This document shows, piece after piece, positions 1 to 9,655 of a stretch of 64,000 nt of DNA (position 1 is its first letter; the number at the start of each line of letters is the position of its first letter). This stretch comes from Musa acuminata AAA Group. Taxonomy: Eukaryota; Streptophyta; Magnoliopsida; Zingiberales; Musaceae. Location: NCBI RefSeq assembly GCF_036884655.1, contig NC_088340.1, forward strand, positions 32,575,001-32,639,000. The letters run 5' to 3'. The notes under the pieces are model-generated. The model saw only the letters and a program-made list of their open reading frames with translations. It made no database searches and was not told the DNA's origin. A program made the position numbers and the translations under genes.

Positions 1-302
1 ATGACTTGTGGTCCTGAAGCTTTTATTGTAGACTTTACCAAAACGCCAAACCTAATTGGCAGAGGAATGAGAGCTAATTGACGAGCATTCAATATCATGT
101 TCCCTTTATGTAGTGTGTCTTTTGGATCACAACCCAAAGCTGTTTCCCCACTCACCTCTTTCACAACCTCTCTTTCGTCCTTTTCCCACGAAGGTCATCC
201 ACTCATATCCTATATACATATTCCAACTCAATTTTAATTCTCGTATCAGATTTCCATCAACTAGAGCTGAGGCTGAAATGTTTGAACATTTGACTTGGTC
301 GA

Positions 303-494
303 GGCACGCCAGGCCCATGCAGTAGTGCAATGCATAGGTGACGCATGAGGGTCCAATGGCAAGCCACTGTGGTGAACCTTCCCCCACAACAAATTAATTT
401 AATATCATAGTGGGTCAATGACCCACGTATCAGATATTAAACTGATAAGAACAGATACTACACTTGATCTTAACCAAAAGGTCGAGAAAGGTAT
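303..494 (-). ncRNA. U2: U2 spliceosomal snRNA, copy A (probable pseudogene or variant)
   Basis: Read on the minus strand from 494, the sequence starts ATACCTTTCTCG and continues with the U2 5' domain, including the branch-point recognition stretch GTGTAGTATCTG. The Sm-site region (AATTTGTTG) and the 3' hairpins follow, ending near GGCGTGCC. About 192 nt compares with about 196 nt for plant U2. Differences from the usual plant sequence include A at nt 13, T at nt 22 and a roughly 4-nt loss in the 3' hairpin region. U2 pairs with the intron branch site in the nucleus as part of the U2 snRNP. The promoter is intact (522-571). The 3' processing box has CG where CA is expected, so expression is uncertain. 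Confidence 0.88.
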
Positions 495-1260
495 GAGTTT
501 ACCATATGCAATGACCCTTCTTTTATACCGCTCCCATCTCAATAGAGAGCCATTGGTAACCAATGTGGGATTATTTGTATACATCGTCTCGCATGATAAT
601 GATAAGTATTATTTGTATCAATTCAATTTAATATGGATCTCTATGCATAAAATGTCTTTAGGTATAGTTGAGAGGTCTTAGACAATTGATCTTACACAAA
701 AATTAAGATAGTGAAGTTTCAAATATGCTCCAAGTGAAGTAATAAGATAAAATAAAGAAATAGGATGTGTTGCAGCCATTTGCGTGGAATGAGATGCATC
801 GTTATAAGCTCCCAAGCAAGGTGCGACATGGAGGAGAGATCTATGATCTCCCGTTGTACCTATATAAGACATCAAAACGTAGAAGGAAGGATTCATCCAT
901 CCAGTGCAAAGAGAAATATGGAGAAAGAAAGAAAGAGAAAAAAAAAAGTGAGAAGAGAGAATTATTTTTGTGCTTTCCTCTTTGGTTTATCCTTTTTATG
1001 AATTTTTTTTCCTATTTCTCCTATTATAAAATAGAAGATATAATGTTTCTTTTCTTGTTTTATAGAGAAGTTTGTACTTCCATCTTTTTACTATGAATAC
1101 GTTCTAGTTTTTTAGTGAATGTTTCCTACAACCAATTGAGGATTTTATCATGTTAATAGGTGTTATTATTTTAGTTGATTTTGATATCCGGTTTTATTAA
1201 TTTAGATTGATACTATTTACCCATATTTATTTTTAGTTTTAGTTTTAGTTTTTTTTTTCA
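495..1260. other. U2 upstream flank and AG-rich/T-rich tract of unit 1
   Basis: Beyond the U2 promoter lies AT-rich sequence with a purine-rich stretch (about 910-955) and then T-rich sequence ending at the primer site. The same arrangement follows U2 copy B (about 6400-6910). No gene is supported; short open frames here are not conserved between the two copies. Confidence 0.5.
522..571 (-). promoter_or_regulatory. Plant snRNA promoter (USE + TATA) of U2 copy A
   Basis: On the minus strand ATCCCACATTG (571-561) matches the plant Upstream Sequence Element RTCCCACATCG with one mismatch. TATAAA (527-522) lies at -33 to -28 relative to the U2 start at 494. The gap between the elements is 33 bp, the spacing typical of Pol II-transcribed plant snRNA genes; Pol III genes such as U6 have about ten bases less. 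Confidence 0.85.
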
Positions 1261-1264
1261 ATAA

Positions 1265-1280
1265 TGGTATCATACATAAA
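1265..1280 (+). other. Primer-binding-site remnant of the decayed copia element
   Basis: TGGTATCA followed by tacataaaggttcag resembles the initiator-Met-tRNA primer site and leader of Tork/Tnt1-type copia elements. Here it directly follows the U2-bearing block. Confidence 0.5.
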
Positions 1281-1324
1281 GGTTCAGAAAAATTTAAGAT
1301 TACAAAGTTATTATTTATGATAAA

Positions 1325-2230
1325 TTGGGGGAGTCAATCAAGGAGGAATGCAAATCAAGTAAAATAATAGTAATAAAGTTTGAGATCAAAAAGTTCAACA
1401 AAAATAATTTCTCCCTACAAAAGATGAAGATAAGGATAATTCTAAGGAAGGATAATTGCTTGACAGTAATAAAAGAGAGATTCAAAAATTTCACAAATGA
1501 CAAAAAGAGGAAGGAGATGGATGACAATGCAATTGCCATGTTGTACCTTATATCTATAGATGGAGTTTTATCCGATATCACAATAAAGATAATAACAAAA
1601 GAGATCTGGAATACTCTGATAATGTTATATGAAGCCAAGTTACTTACAATATAATCTTAAAGAAAATGTTTGGCACTTGTCGTATATTAGAACCACATCA
1701 TAATGGATCATATCAACCCTCTTAATAGTTTATTCTCCCAACTTTCTACCATGGAGCATGATATTGAAAAAATGAAACATGCCGAGCTTTATCTTTAAAG
1801 TCTACTTGATTCATATGATTAACTCATTGTCAACCTGACCAACAACAAAACCAATTTAGTCTTTAATATTATTGCAATCATAAATCTAAAAGAGGACAAT
1901 AGGCATAAAAATAAGGAAGATAGATTAGTAACAATATAGTAAGTTGAGACATTATCTACAATAAGAGAAAGATCAATAGAGTATGGATCGACTAGGAGCA
2001 TTAGATAGAGTAGATCAAAGTCTAGAATAAAAAAAATATATAAGTGCTAAAATTATGTCAAGATGAGGCACATCGAGGAATATTGAAAGAATAAGAAGAA
2101 TATAGATAAAAAGAAAGAAACTAAGCTAGAAGATTCTTACGGTTTCACCTTCAATGCCTCAAGCGAAGGTGAATTATTCCAAAGTAAGACAATAATAATT
2201 TTCAAAGGAAAAAAAAGGAGCTTATGGATG
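1325..2230 (+). pseudogene. Ty1/copia gag remnant (unit 1)
   Basis: An open stretch of 109 codons (1325-1654) reads like the N-terminal UBN2-type gag of Tork/Tnt1 copia elements: a KFNKNNFSLQKMKIRIIL-like start, then an EMDDNAIAMLYL helix and a KEIWNTLIMLYEAK segment. Further gag-like text continues to about 2200 in several frames, with many stops, ending in a lysine-rich, poorly preserved nucleocapsid region. No frame is open throughout. The unit 3 copy (about 6960-7288) keeps the same gag start with its own breaks. Confidence 0.6.
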
Positions 2231-3836
2231 TTTGGCTAATAGATTCTACATCTTAGCATATGACTAGAATAATTCTATTAGTACCAACCTATCTCAAGAG
2301 GATCTATGTCTCTAGATAATGATCATACCTTAGAGATTATCAACATTGGTACTATGGAGATAAAGATTTATGTTGATATGGTTCGCACCATTCAAGGGGT
2401 ATGATATGCTAAAGGCTTAAAAAAATCTACTATCAATTGAATAGTTGGATAAACTTAGTTGCATAATTGATATTAAAAATAAAATTTGAAATATTATAAA
2501 AAGAGCATTCATCGTTATAAAGGTATAGAAGATTTCAACAAATCTATACATGCTTTTGGGAGAAACATATATGAGGTAGATGCATCCAATTGTATCATCC
2601 ACCTCTAGAAAAGAATCTATTATATTATGACATCGAGGATTGGGACACATATTAGAATGAGATATGATGATTCTCTCCAATGAAACCTTTATTACCGGAC
2701 TCAAATTAATAATTATACCTTTTTGTGAGCGTTATGTTACAAGTAAGCAACCTAGATTAAAATGTGTCCGATCTACTACTAGAAGTAAATGCATACTTAC
2801 CTTGATTCATTTTGAAATTTGAGAGTCATTAGCGGAGGAGCAAATCATTTTGTTTCATTTATTTCGGATTATTATAGGAGATATTGAGTGTATTCAATCA
2901 AGAAGAAGGCTGATGTATTTTCAGTTTTTTAGTTGTTTAAAGCAAGAAAATAACTTAAATCAGGGAAATAGATCAAGTGTTTATGGATAGATAATGGAGC
3001 ATAATATATAAGCAAGGGGTTTGATGCTTTCACAGGAAAATTGAGAGGCAGCATGTAGTGCCATACATTCCTCAATAGAATGTATGGTAAAGTGGATGAA
3101 TACAACTCTTTAGAAGAAAACTAAAGCTTGATCCCAAGTTCAAAAAATATATATTCTTAAGCTATACTAATGGAGTGAAAGGATACTATTATAGGATATG
3201 TTATCTTTGTCGAAGATCTACAAAATGATACAAGCAATAGCACATGGATAAAAAGTTAAGAAACAATTGAAGTCAAGGTGAAAAAGGATTCTTCTAAGGT
3301 AACATAAGAGCATGATGAATAAATACAAGTCCAAATTAAGACCGAAGATGTGTGATGGTCAACTTGTAAAAGGGTACCATTGACTTGACATAAGAAGTAT
3401 ATTTGGGAGAGCAATACTGCATAATATTTTCTAATAGAGGATGGAGAGTCGTTAACTTTCTAAGAGACTACATAGAGTCCAGATGTGTCTTAGTGAATGA
3501 TCGTGATATAGAAAAAAATTGAAGCTCTACATAAAAATATAATACGAGAATTTGTACCACTACCACAGGAAGAAAAGTTGTTATAAATAGATGAGTCTTC
3601 AAGATCAAGAGAGATAGCAATAATTAAGTAGAGCATATCATGCACGATTAGTGGTGAAAGGATATCGAGTAGCTTATCTATCTTTTCAACTAATATCAAT
3701 GCATGAACAAGTGTATGATTACTAGAAGCTCTTTCGAGTCAAAAAGAATTTTCTGATTTTAATGATATGTTTTTTTTTATTGACTTTTGATAGCTCGAAT
3801 AGTTTTAACTTTGATTTACATCTAGAGTAATTAGAT
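2231..3836 (+). pseudogene. Decayed copia protease/integrase region
   Basis: This stretch lies between gag and RT of the same copia remnant. Fragments of copia-like text appear in different frames, for instance ISSKLDPKFKKYIFLSYTNG-like wording near 3120-3180, similar to the integrase C-terminal end. Stops are dense. The positional argument is stronger than any single motif. From about 3252 the sequence is repeated in unit 2. Confidence 0.45.
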
Positions 3837-4112
3837 ATGAAAACTGTATTTCTCCATAGTGAATTTGAAAAAGAGATGTATAAGCTCCAACAAGAGAGTC
3901 TTGCTAGACAAAAAAATAATCCTTGGTTTGTAGGTTGAACAAATCTCTATATGGTTTAAAGCAAATGCCAAAGGTAATAGCGAAAAAAAATGATTCCTTT
4001 ATCATTAATCTTGGAAATAATAGATTCAGTATTAACTTGCCTATTAGAAGATGTTTGATGATGATAATTTTATTATCTTGCTAATGTATATTAATGATAC
4101 GTTGGTGATAGG
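3837..4112 (+). pseudogene. Copia reverse transcriptase fragment (unit 1)
   Basis: It reads MKTVFLHSEFEKEMYKLQQE, the copia 'DVKTAFLHGxLxEEIYMxQPEGF' block. After a frameshift comes NKSLYGLKQMPK, and then MYINDTLVIG at 4084-4112, where YVDDMLIxG is expected. The catalytic Asp pair has become Asn-Asp and the fragment is broken, so no active enzyme is encoded. The following 240 bases show no clear RNase H. Confidence 0.65.
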
Positions 4113-4360
4113 CCCCAACAAGACAAATAAAAAAAAAAGTTCTCATCACTTGAAACCATTAACCCCATTAATTGACATAGCAACTTGAATTTGTACACAA
4201 TTATTGAGCTTAATACTTGAAGTCTTAAGCTTATGCATGCCTTTGACTCTCCTAAAATAAAAATTTGGAGAAGATACTTTTCATTCGTGAATAGCATTTC
4301 TTCTCTTGTTATGAGATGTCGTACGAAGATGATTTGATACAATCGAGGAGGATTAATCTA

Positions 4361-5651
4361 ATGACTTGTGGTCCTGAAGCTTTTATTGAATTGGCAGAGG
4401 AATGAGAGCTAATTGACGAGCTTTCAATATCGTGTTCCATATATGAAGTGTGTCTTTTGGATCACAACCCAAAGGTGTTTCCCCACTCACCTCTTTCACA
4501 GCCTCTCTTTCGTCCTTTTCGCACGAAAGTCATCCACTCATATTCAAGTTAAAGAAACAATTGAAGTTAAAGTGAAAAAGGATTCTTCTAAGGAACATAA
4601 GAGCATGATGAATAAATACAAGTCCAAATTAAGGCCGAAGAATTATGACGGTCAACTTGTAAAAGGGTACCATTGACTTGACATAAAGAAGTATATTTGG
4701 GAGAGCAATACTACATATTATTTTCTAATAGAGGATGGAGAGCCGTTAACTTTCTAAGAGACTACGTATAGTCCAGATGGTCTTAGTGAATGATAGTGAT
4801 ATAAAAAAAATTGAAGCTCTACATAAAAATATAATACGAGAATTTGTACCATTACCACAAGAAGAAAAGTTGTTATAAATAGATGAGTCTACAAGTTCAA
4901 GAGAGATAGCAATAATTAAGTAGAGCATATCATGAACAATTAGTGGTGAAAGGATATCAAGTAGCTTATCTATCTTTTCAAATAATATCAATGCATGAAT
5001 AAGTGTATGATTCCTAGAAGCTCTTTCCAGAAAGATTGTTCTGATTTTAATGATATATTTTTTATTATTATTGACTTTTGATAGCTCGAATAGTTTTATC
5101 TTTGATTTACATCCTGAGCAATTAAATATGAAAACTGCATTTCTTCATAGTGAATTTGAAAAATAGATTTCTAAGCTCCAACAAAAGAGTCTTGCTGGAC
5201 AAAAAAATAGTACTTGGTTTGCAGGTTGAACAAATCTCTATATGGCTTAAAGCAAATGCCAAAGGTAATAGCAAAAAAAATTGATTCCTTTATCATTAAT
5301 CTTGGATATAATAGATTCAGTATAAACTTGCCCATTAGAAGATGTTTGATGATGATAATTTTATTATCTTTCTAATGAATATTAACGATATGTTGGTGAC
5401 AGGTCCCAACAAGACAAATAAAAATAAAAGTCCTCATCACTTGAAACCATTAACCCCATTAATTGACATAGTAGCTTGAATTTGTACACAATTATTGAGG
5501 TTAATGCTTGAAGTCTTAGGCTTATGCATGCCTTTGACTCTCCTAAAATAAAATTTTGGAGAAGATACTTTTCATTCGTGAATGGCTTTTCTTCTCTTGG
5601 TATGAGAAGTTGTACGAAGATGATTTGATACAATCGAGGAGGATTAATCTA
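4361..5651 (+). repeat. Tandem unit 2, internally deleted
   Basis: The first 185 bases or so match the start of unit 1. At about 4546 the sequence jumps to the equivalent of about 3252 in unit 1 and then follows it closely to the end. Roughly 3 kb is missing: the U2 gene, the primer site, gag and integrase. What remains is a short stub of the left block and the RT-containing tail. The clean junction suggests one deletion after the array formed. Confidence 0.8.
5128..5403 (+). pseudogene. Copia reverse transcriptase fragment (unit 2 duplicate)
   Basis: Duplicate of the unit 1 fragment. MKTAFLHSEFEK is followed by an in-frame stop, then the LYGLKQ-type block out of frame and MNINDMLVTG at 5375-5403. 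The KTAFLH wording is better preserved than in unit 1, so the two copies have decayed independently. Confidence 0.65.
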
Positions 5652-5882
5652 ATGACTTGTGGTCCTGAAGCTTTTATTGTAGGCTTTACCAAAACACCAA
5701 ACCGAATTGGCAGAGGAATGAGAGCTAATTGACGAGCATTCAAAAAGATCTTTCACAGCCTCTCTTTCGTCCTTTTCCCACACGAAGGTCATCCACTCAT
5801 ATCCTATATACATATTCCTACTCAATTTTAATTCTCATTTTAGATTTCCATCAACCACAGTTGAGGCTGAAATGTTTAAACA

Positions 5883-5895
5883 TTTGACTTGGTTG
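5883..5895 (-). terminator. snRNA 3' processing box of U2 copy B
   Basis: Just past the inferred U2 3' end the minus strand reads CAACCAAGTCAAA. This fits the plant snRNA 3'-end signal CA(N)3-10AGTNNAA. In copy A the equivalent stretch (289-301) begins CG rather than CA. Confidence 0.7.
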
Positions 5896-5896
5896 A

Positions 5897-6092
5897 GGCA
5901 TGCCAGGCCCATGCAGTAGCGCAACGCATAGGCGACGACGCGTGAGAGTCCCAATGGTAAGCCACTATGGTGAACCCTCCCCCACAACAAATTAATTTAA
6001 TATCATAGTGGATCGATGACCCACGTATCAGATATTAAACTGATAAGAACAGATACTACACTTGATCTTAGCCAAAAGGTCGAGAAAGGTAT
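5897..6092 (-). ncRNA. U2: U2 spliceosomal snRNA, copy B
   Basis: Minus-strand sequence from 6092 begins ATACCTTTCTCGACC and is nearly canonical through the branch-point recognition region GTGTAGTATCTG. The inferred length is 196 nt, the usual plant size. The visible 5'-domain change is A at nt 13 (normally G), which leaves an A/C mismatch in stem I. The Sm-like site reads AATTTGTTG, close to the U1-type AAUUUGUGG. It has a full USE/TATA promoter and a 3' processing box, so of the two copies it is the better candidate for an expressed gene. A retained but silent copy cannot be excluded. Confidence 0.9.
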
Positions 6093-6119
6093 GAGTTTGT
6101 TATTTGTAGTAACCCTTCT

Positions 6120-6169
6120 TTTATACCGCTCCCATCTCAACAGAGAGCCATTGCTAACCAATGTGGGAT
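6120..6169 (-). promoter_or_regulatory. Plant snRNA promoter (USE + TATA) of U2 copy B
   Basis: ATCCCACATTG (6169-6159) and TATAAA (6125-6120) sit upstream of the U2 start at 6092, with a 33-bp gap and the TATA box at -33 to -28. The geometry is the same as in copy A although the surrounding sequence has diverged. Confidence 0.86.
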
Positions 6170-7288
6170 TATTTGTATACATCGTCTCAACGGAGAGCCG
6201 CTTCTTTTATATATTTGACGTTTCATAAGCATGATAATGATAAGTATTGTTTGTATCAATTCAATTTGATATAGATCTCTATGCATAAAATGTCTTCATG
6301 TATAGTCGAGAGATCTTAGATGATTGAAGTTTCGAATGTGCTCCATATGAAGTAATATGATAAAATAAAGAAAAAGGGTTGCAAGCTATTGCAACCATTT
6401 ACGTGGAATGAGGTGCATGGTTGCAACCTCCCATGCAAGGTGCGATGTGGAGGAAAGATCTACGGTCTCCCCTTATGCCTATATAAGATGTCAAGAGGTA
6501 GAAAGGAGGATTCATTCATCTAGTGCAAAGAGGAATATAGAGAAAAGAAAAAAAAAAAAAAGAAAAAAAGAAAGAGAAAACAAAAAGTGACAATAGAAAA
6601 TTATTTTTGTCCTTTCCTCTTTGGTTTATCCCTTTTGTGAATTTCTATTTTTCTATTTCTCCTATTACAAGATAGAAGATATAGTGTTTCTTCTTGTATT
6701 AGAGAGAAATTTTTACTTACATTTTTTTTTACGATGAATACATTCTAGTTTGGCTGTGAATATTTCCCTCAACTAATTTAGAATTTTATCGTGTTATCTA
6801 TTGGTGTTATTATTTTAATTATTTTTTATATTCGATTTTATTACTCTAGATTGATACTATTTACTCACATCCGCTTTTACTTTTAGTTTTTATTTTTTTA
6901 AATAATAATATAAGAGACAAAGGTTCAAAAAAATTGAAGATTATAGAGTTATTATTCATGATAAATTGGGAGAGTCAATTCAAGCAAGAATGCAAATAAA
7001 GTAAAAGTAAAATAATAATAATAAAGTTTTAGATCGAAAAGTTCAATGAAAGTAATTTCTCATATGATAAAAAGTGAAAGGAGATGGATGACAATACAAT
7101 TGCTATATTATACTCGATATCAATAGATAGAGTTTTATCTAGTATCGTAATAAAGACAATAACAAAGGAGATCTAGAATACTCTCACAAGGTTATACGAA
7201 GCCAAAGTCACTTACAACATGATCTTCTTTAGGAAAATGTTTTACACTCGTCGTATATTGGAATCTATATCATAACGAATTATATCAA

Positions 7289-7740
7289 TGTTGAATCTTG
7301 GATTTTAATGATGAAATTAATTGATAAGTTTACAATATAATGTGTTATTTGAGAAAAGCAATGCAAGACTAACTTCAATCAGAAAAGACAAAATGATTGA
7401 AGCAAGAAAAATCAGACATTGGGTCAAAGTTAGAAAATGAGCATCGAGCTGAAAGAATCGGACGTTGCACCAAGTTTGAAAGTTGTGAGAGTCAACTTTC
7501 CGATGGATAGAGCGATACGTCAAAGGTTCGGACGATGTACCGGAAGTTAGTCAAGGGTTTGGATGAATAAATGATAAGCCAGACAACTTAGATTTACTAT
7601 CTTATAATTGTTTAAGTCCTTATTATCGAAGTTAGGTCTTAATTTGAGTTAAATTTGGGTGTAACCCTACTAACTCAATTAGAGGCCAACTAGACCTGAA
7701 TTAGGACTGTTTTAGGCCAAGTGAAAGGCTCATTCTACTA
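7289..7740 (+). mobile_element. Sirevirus-type LTR fragment (5' part)
   Basis: Begins TGTTGAATCTTGGATTTT, the start shared by all Sirevirus-like LTRs in this window, and follows their order (tcggacgatg..., the ggccaactagacctgaa block) until about 7740. There it gives way to an unrelated LTR. It interrupts tandem unit 3 after atcaa (7284-7288). Confidence 0.75.
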
Positions 7741-8811
7741 GTCATAGATGCCTTATAAGTTAATCACATCAGTGATGACATGTGTGACATAACATAGTCT
7801 TTTTGTTTATTATTATTATAGTATTCTCTCACTTTATATTGCTTGTTGCATATATTTTGATGTCTATGAATCTGTGCAATAAGAATCGGATTATGACGAG
7901 ATCATGATAATGAGACTGATTCACCTTTAAACACAGACTCTGAATAATCCTAATCATAGGTTACTCGAGAGGGACATCGAGATAACCGAATAAACTGGTG
8001 TACTATATACCTATATATATAATGGAGGTGACTGGTCTCATAGTTGCTCGTATAGGGACACTAGGGATACAGTGTAGGTGCTCATTGGAGAATGAGTTCA
8101 CTGATTGATCCGCTTACGGAATGTTGGATGGTTGATGATACCTCATTGTCAAACAGCAATTCCGTCATCCTAGTAGTGTATATTGTCCTTAGACTTGAGA
8201 TATCAAGGATGTCCTATATGAGTAATCCACTCTTTGATACCAGATTTATAGGTTTGGAAGTTTCAAATCTAGTATAACCAGTCATTGGGAGTGGTAATCA
8301 ACCTTACGAGGACTATTAAATATCGATAGAGGATCATCCGCTCTCGGTATCATGAGAGGAATATCCTGTGTATTCTTGCTCAAACAAATCCTTGGCTAAT
8401 GTCATTCAGAATGAAAGAGAAAGAGTTCTCTAAAAGAATTCGATTAGAGTGAGACTCGAGAAGAAATCGTATGGGCTTGACAGCACTATGCTCAATATAC
8501 GGTCTCTAGAATATTAGATGGATGAGAGACTATAGATATACAGTAACTAAGGACAGATAAGTCCAAAGGATTATATTCCCTTATATAGTCTAGGGACACT
8601 TGAACTCCTTCATCTAATCATATAGATCTGCAGAAATTTAGAAATATACAATCTCCCTAGGTAAAACACTATCTCACATGTGAATTTAAGTTTTACGGGT
8701 TTTTACACACCAATCTTCACATGACCATGAATACCTTTTTAAAAATTTTGGGGATTTTTTATTTTTTGTTCTTCTGCTACGTATGTGATGTCACTCCTAT
8801 ATTTCCTAATA
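7741..8811 (+). mobile_element. LTR of a different copia-type element
   Basis: About 1.07 kb with no counterpart elsewhere in the window. It ends ...tatttccta directly before a Met-tRNA-type primer site at 8813-8825, which marks it as a 5' LTR on the plus strand. The left edge is approximate because no clear TG terminus is visible. No coding region of this element remains beyond its leader. Confidence 0.6.
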
Positions 8812-8812
8812 G

Positions 8813-8825
8813 TGGTATCAAAGCC
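8813..8825 (+). other. Primer binding site
   Basis: TGGTATCAAAGCC, one change from the usual initiator-Met-tRNA complement TGGTATCAGAGCC, directly after the 7741-8811 LTR. Confidence 0.65.
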
Positions 8826-9075
8826 CGTTTTTTGTGCGAAAGATTAATTTTAAATTGCGTGCGTAATGTTTTAAGAAGAATTTTATCGTCAAAATTGTTG
8901 ACACAAAAGGTGAGAAAGGACAGCAACTGTTGCTACCCTTATTGCGCTCGTAGAATGGCCAAATGTTGCTTGCAGCCTTGGCCATCTACAGTGACCGACA
9001 GCCGACAGCCAGTGGGCCACAGGTAGGCAATTACACGGGTGGCACCTACGGGTGCTTCGTGTTAAGATCAATATG
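8826..9075 (+). other. Leader fragment of the copia-type element
   Basis: Sequence downstream of the primer site, probably 5' untranslated leader, becoming GC-rich near 8930-9060. No gag is recognisable before the junction with a reversed Sirevirus LTR. Confidence 0.4.
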
Positions 9076-9655
9076 ACATTAAGGAGAGGGCGGCGAGGGG
9101 TGGTGGGTGGGTGTGGGGAGGGTGGGGTCGAGATGAAATAGTGCAGCGATTAAAATGATTATTGTGATTCAAAATCTTTTCGAGTTGAGAAAAATGTAAT
9201 GGAGAAATCGTATCGAGAAGATATCGACTTAAAGTAAATGTATAATGCAGAGAGTAGCTAAGTAATGAAAGTAAGCAATAAGGAAAGAACACACTGGATT
9301 TATAGTGGTTCGGTCGTTGTGACCTATATCCACTTCTGATTCCTCATTCGTCGAGGTCATCAGCTTCCACTAATGATTTTCCTGCAATAGGTAAAGACCA
9401 ACCACCTTTTTACAATGCTTTCTCCTTTTCACAGGTTTAGGAGACAACCTTTACAAGCCTCACACATCTTCTTGAATGATTACAAAACTAAAGAAGTAGG
9501 AGGACACTTAGTATTTTTACAACTCTTTTATACCCAATATTTCAAGATTTTTTTCATACTTTTGTTACCCTTTCATGCAGGAAAGAGTGGGATATTTATA
9601 AACCCTAATGGCTTCAAAATTGGAGCCAAAAAGTGTCTTATCCCGGATTTCTGGG
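9076..9655 (-). mobile_element. Sirevirus-type LTR fragment (3' part), reversed
   Basis: Reverse complement of the LTR portion that runs from the 'ccggatttctgggg' block through the 'ggagacaacctttacaag' and 'gtggttcggtcgttgtgacc' blocks to the LTR end. The usual poly-C/tcttagtg end is a degenerate G-rich run here (about 9095-9130). At 9655 it changes abruptly into a coding remnant on the plus strand. Confidence 0.7.

Larger units (their letters stand above)
2..1260 (+). mobile_element. Putative copia LTR enclosing a U2 snRNA gene
   Basis: The block starts TGACTTGTGG, ends TTTTTTTTCA, and is followed after four bases by TGGTATCA (1265-1272), the start of a Met-tRNA primer site. It is repeated downstream of the RT remnant (4361 and 5652), as an LTR would be, and a purine run (gaggagga) lies just before those copies. 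Terminal TG/CA, primer site and repetition fit an LTR. The U2 gene lies inside it in the opposite direction. The alternative is that U2 merely flanked the copia element before a tandem duplication. Confidence 0.5.
1..4360 (+). repeat. Tandem unit 1: U2 block plus decayed copia
   Basis: First of three direct repeats, each starting with atgacttgtggtcctgaagc (1, 4361, 5652). The unit begins with a block of about 1.26 kb holding a minus-strand U2 snRNA gene. A tRNA-primer-like site follows near 1265, then decayed copia gag (about 1325-1800) and reverse transcriptase (about 3480-4120). The end of the unit, near gaggaggattaatcta, is the same sequence that precedes units 2 and 3. The left edge of the array lies outside the window. 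Confidence 0.8.
5652..7288 (+). repeat. Tandem unit 3, truncated by an LTR
   Basis: Matches unit 1 from its start through the U2 gene, the purine-rich stretch and the beginning of copia gag. It stops at 7288, where a Sirevirus-type LTR (tgttgaatcttgg...) begins. Relative to unit 1 it lacks a short stretch after 5740 and has about 40 extra bases near 6189-6228, just upstream of the U2 promoter. It diverges visibly from unit 1, so the duplication is not recent. Confidence 0.8.

Noticed and set aside
418..681. Open frame over the U2 region (and its equivalent at 6016-6228)
   Set aside because: It is the antisense of U2 snRNA and its promoter; similarity between the two copies comes from the RNA gene.
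9415..9655. First part of an open frame (9415-9789) as one gene
   Set aside because: Its first 80 codons are reversed LTR sequence that runs by chance in frame into the plant transposon protein remnant.
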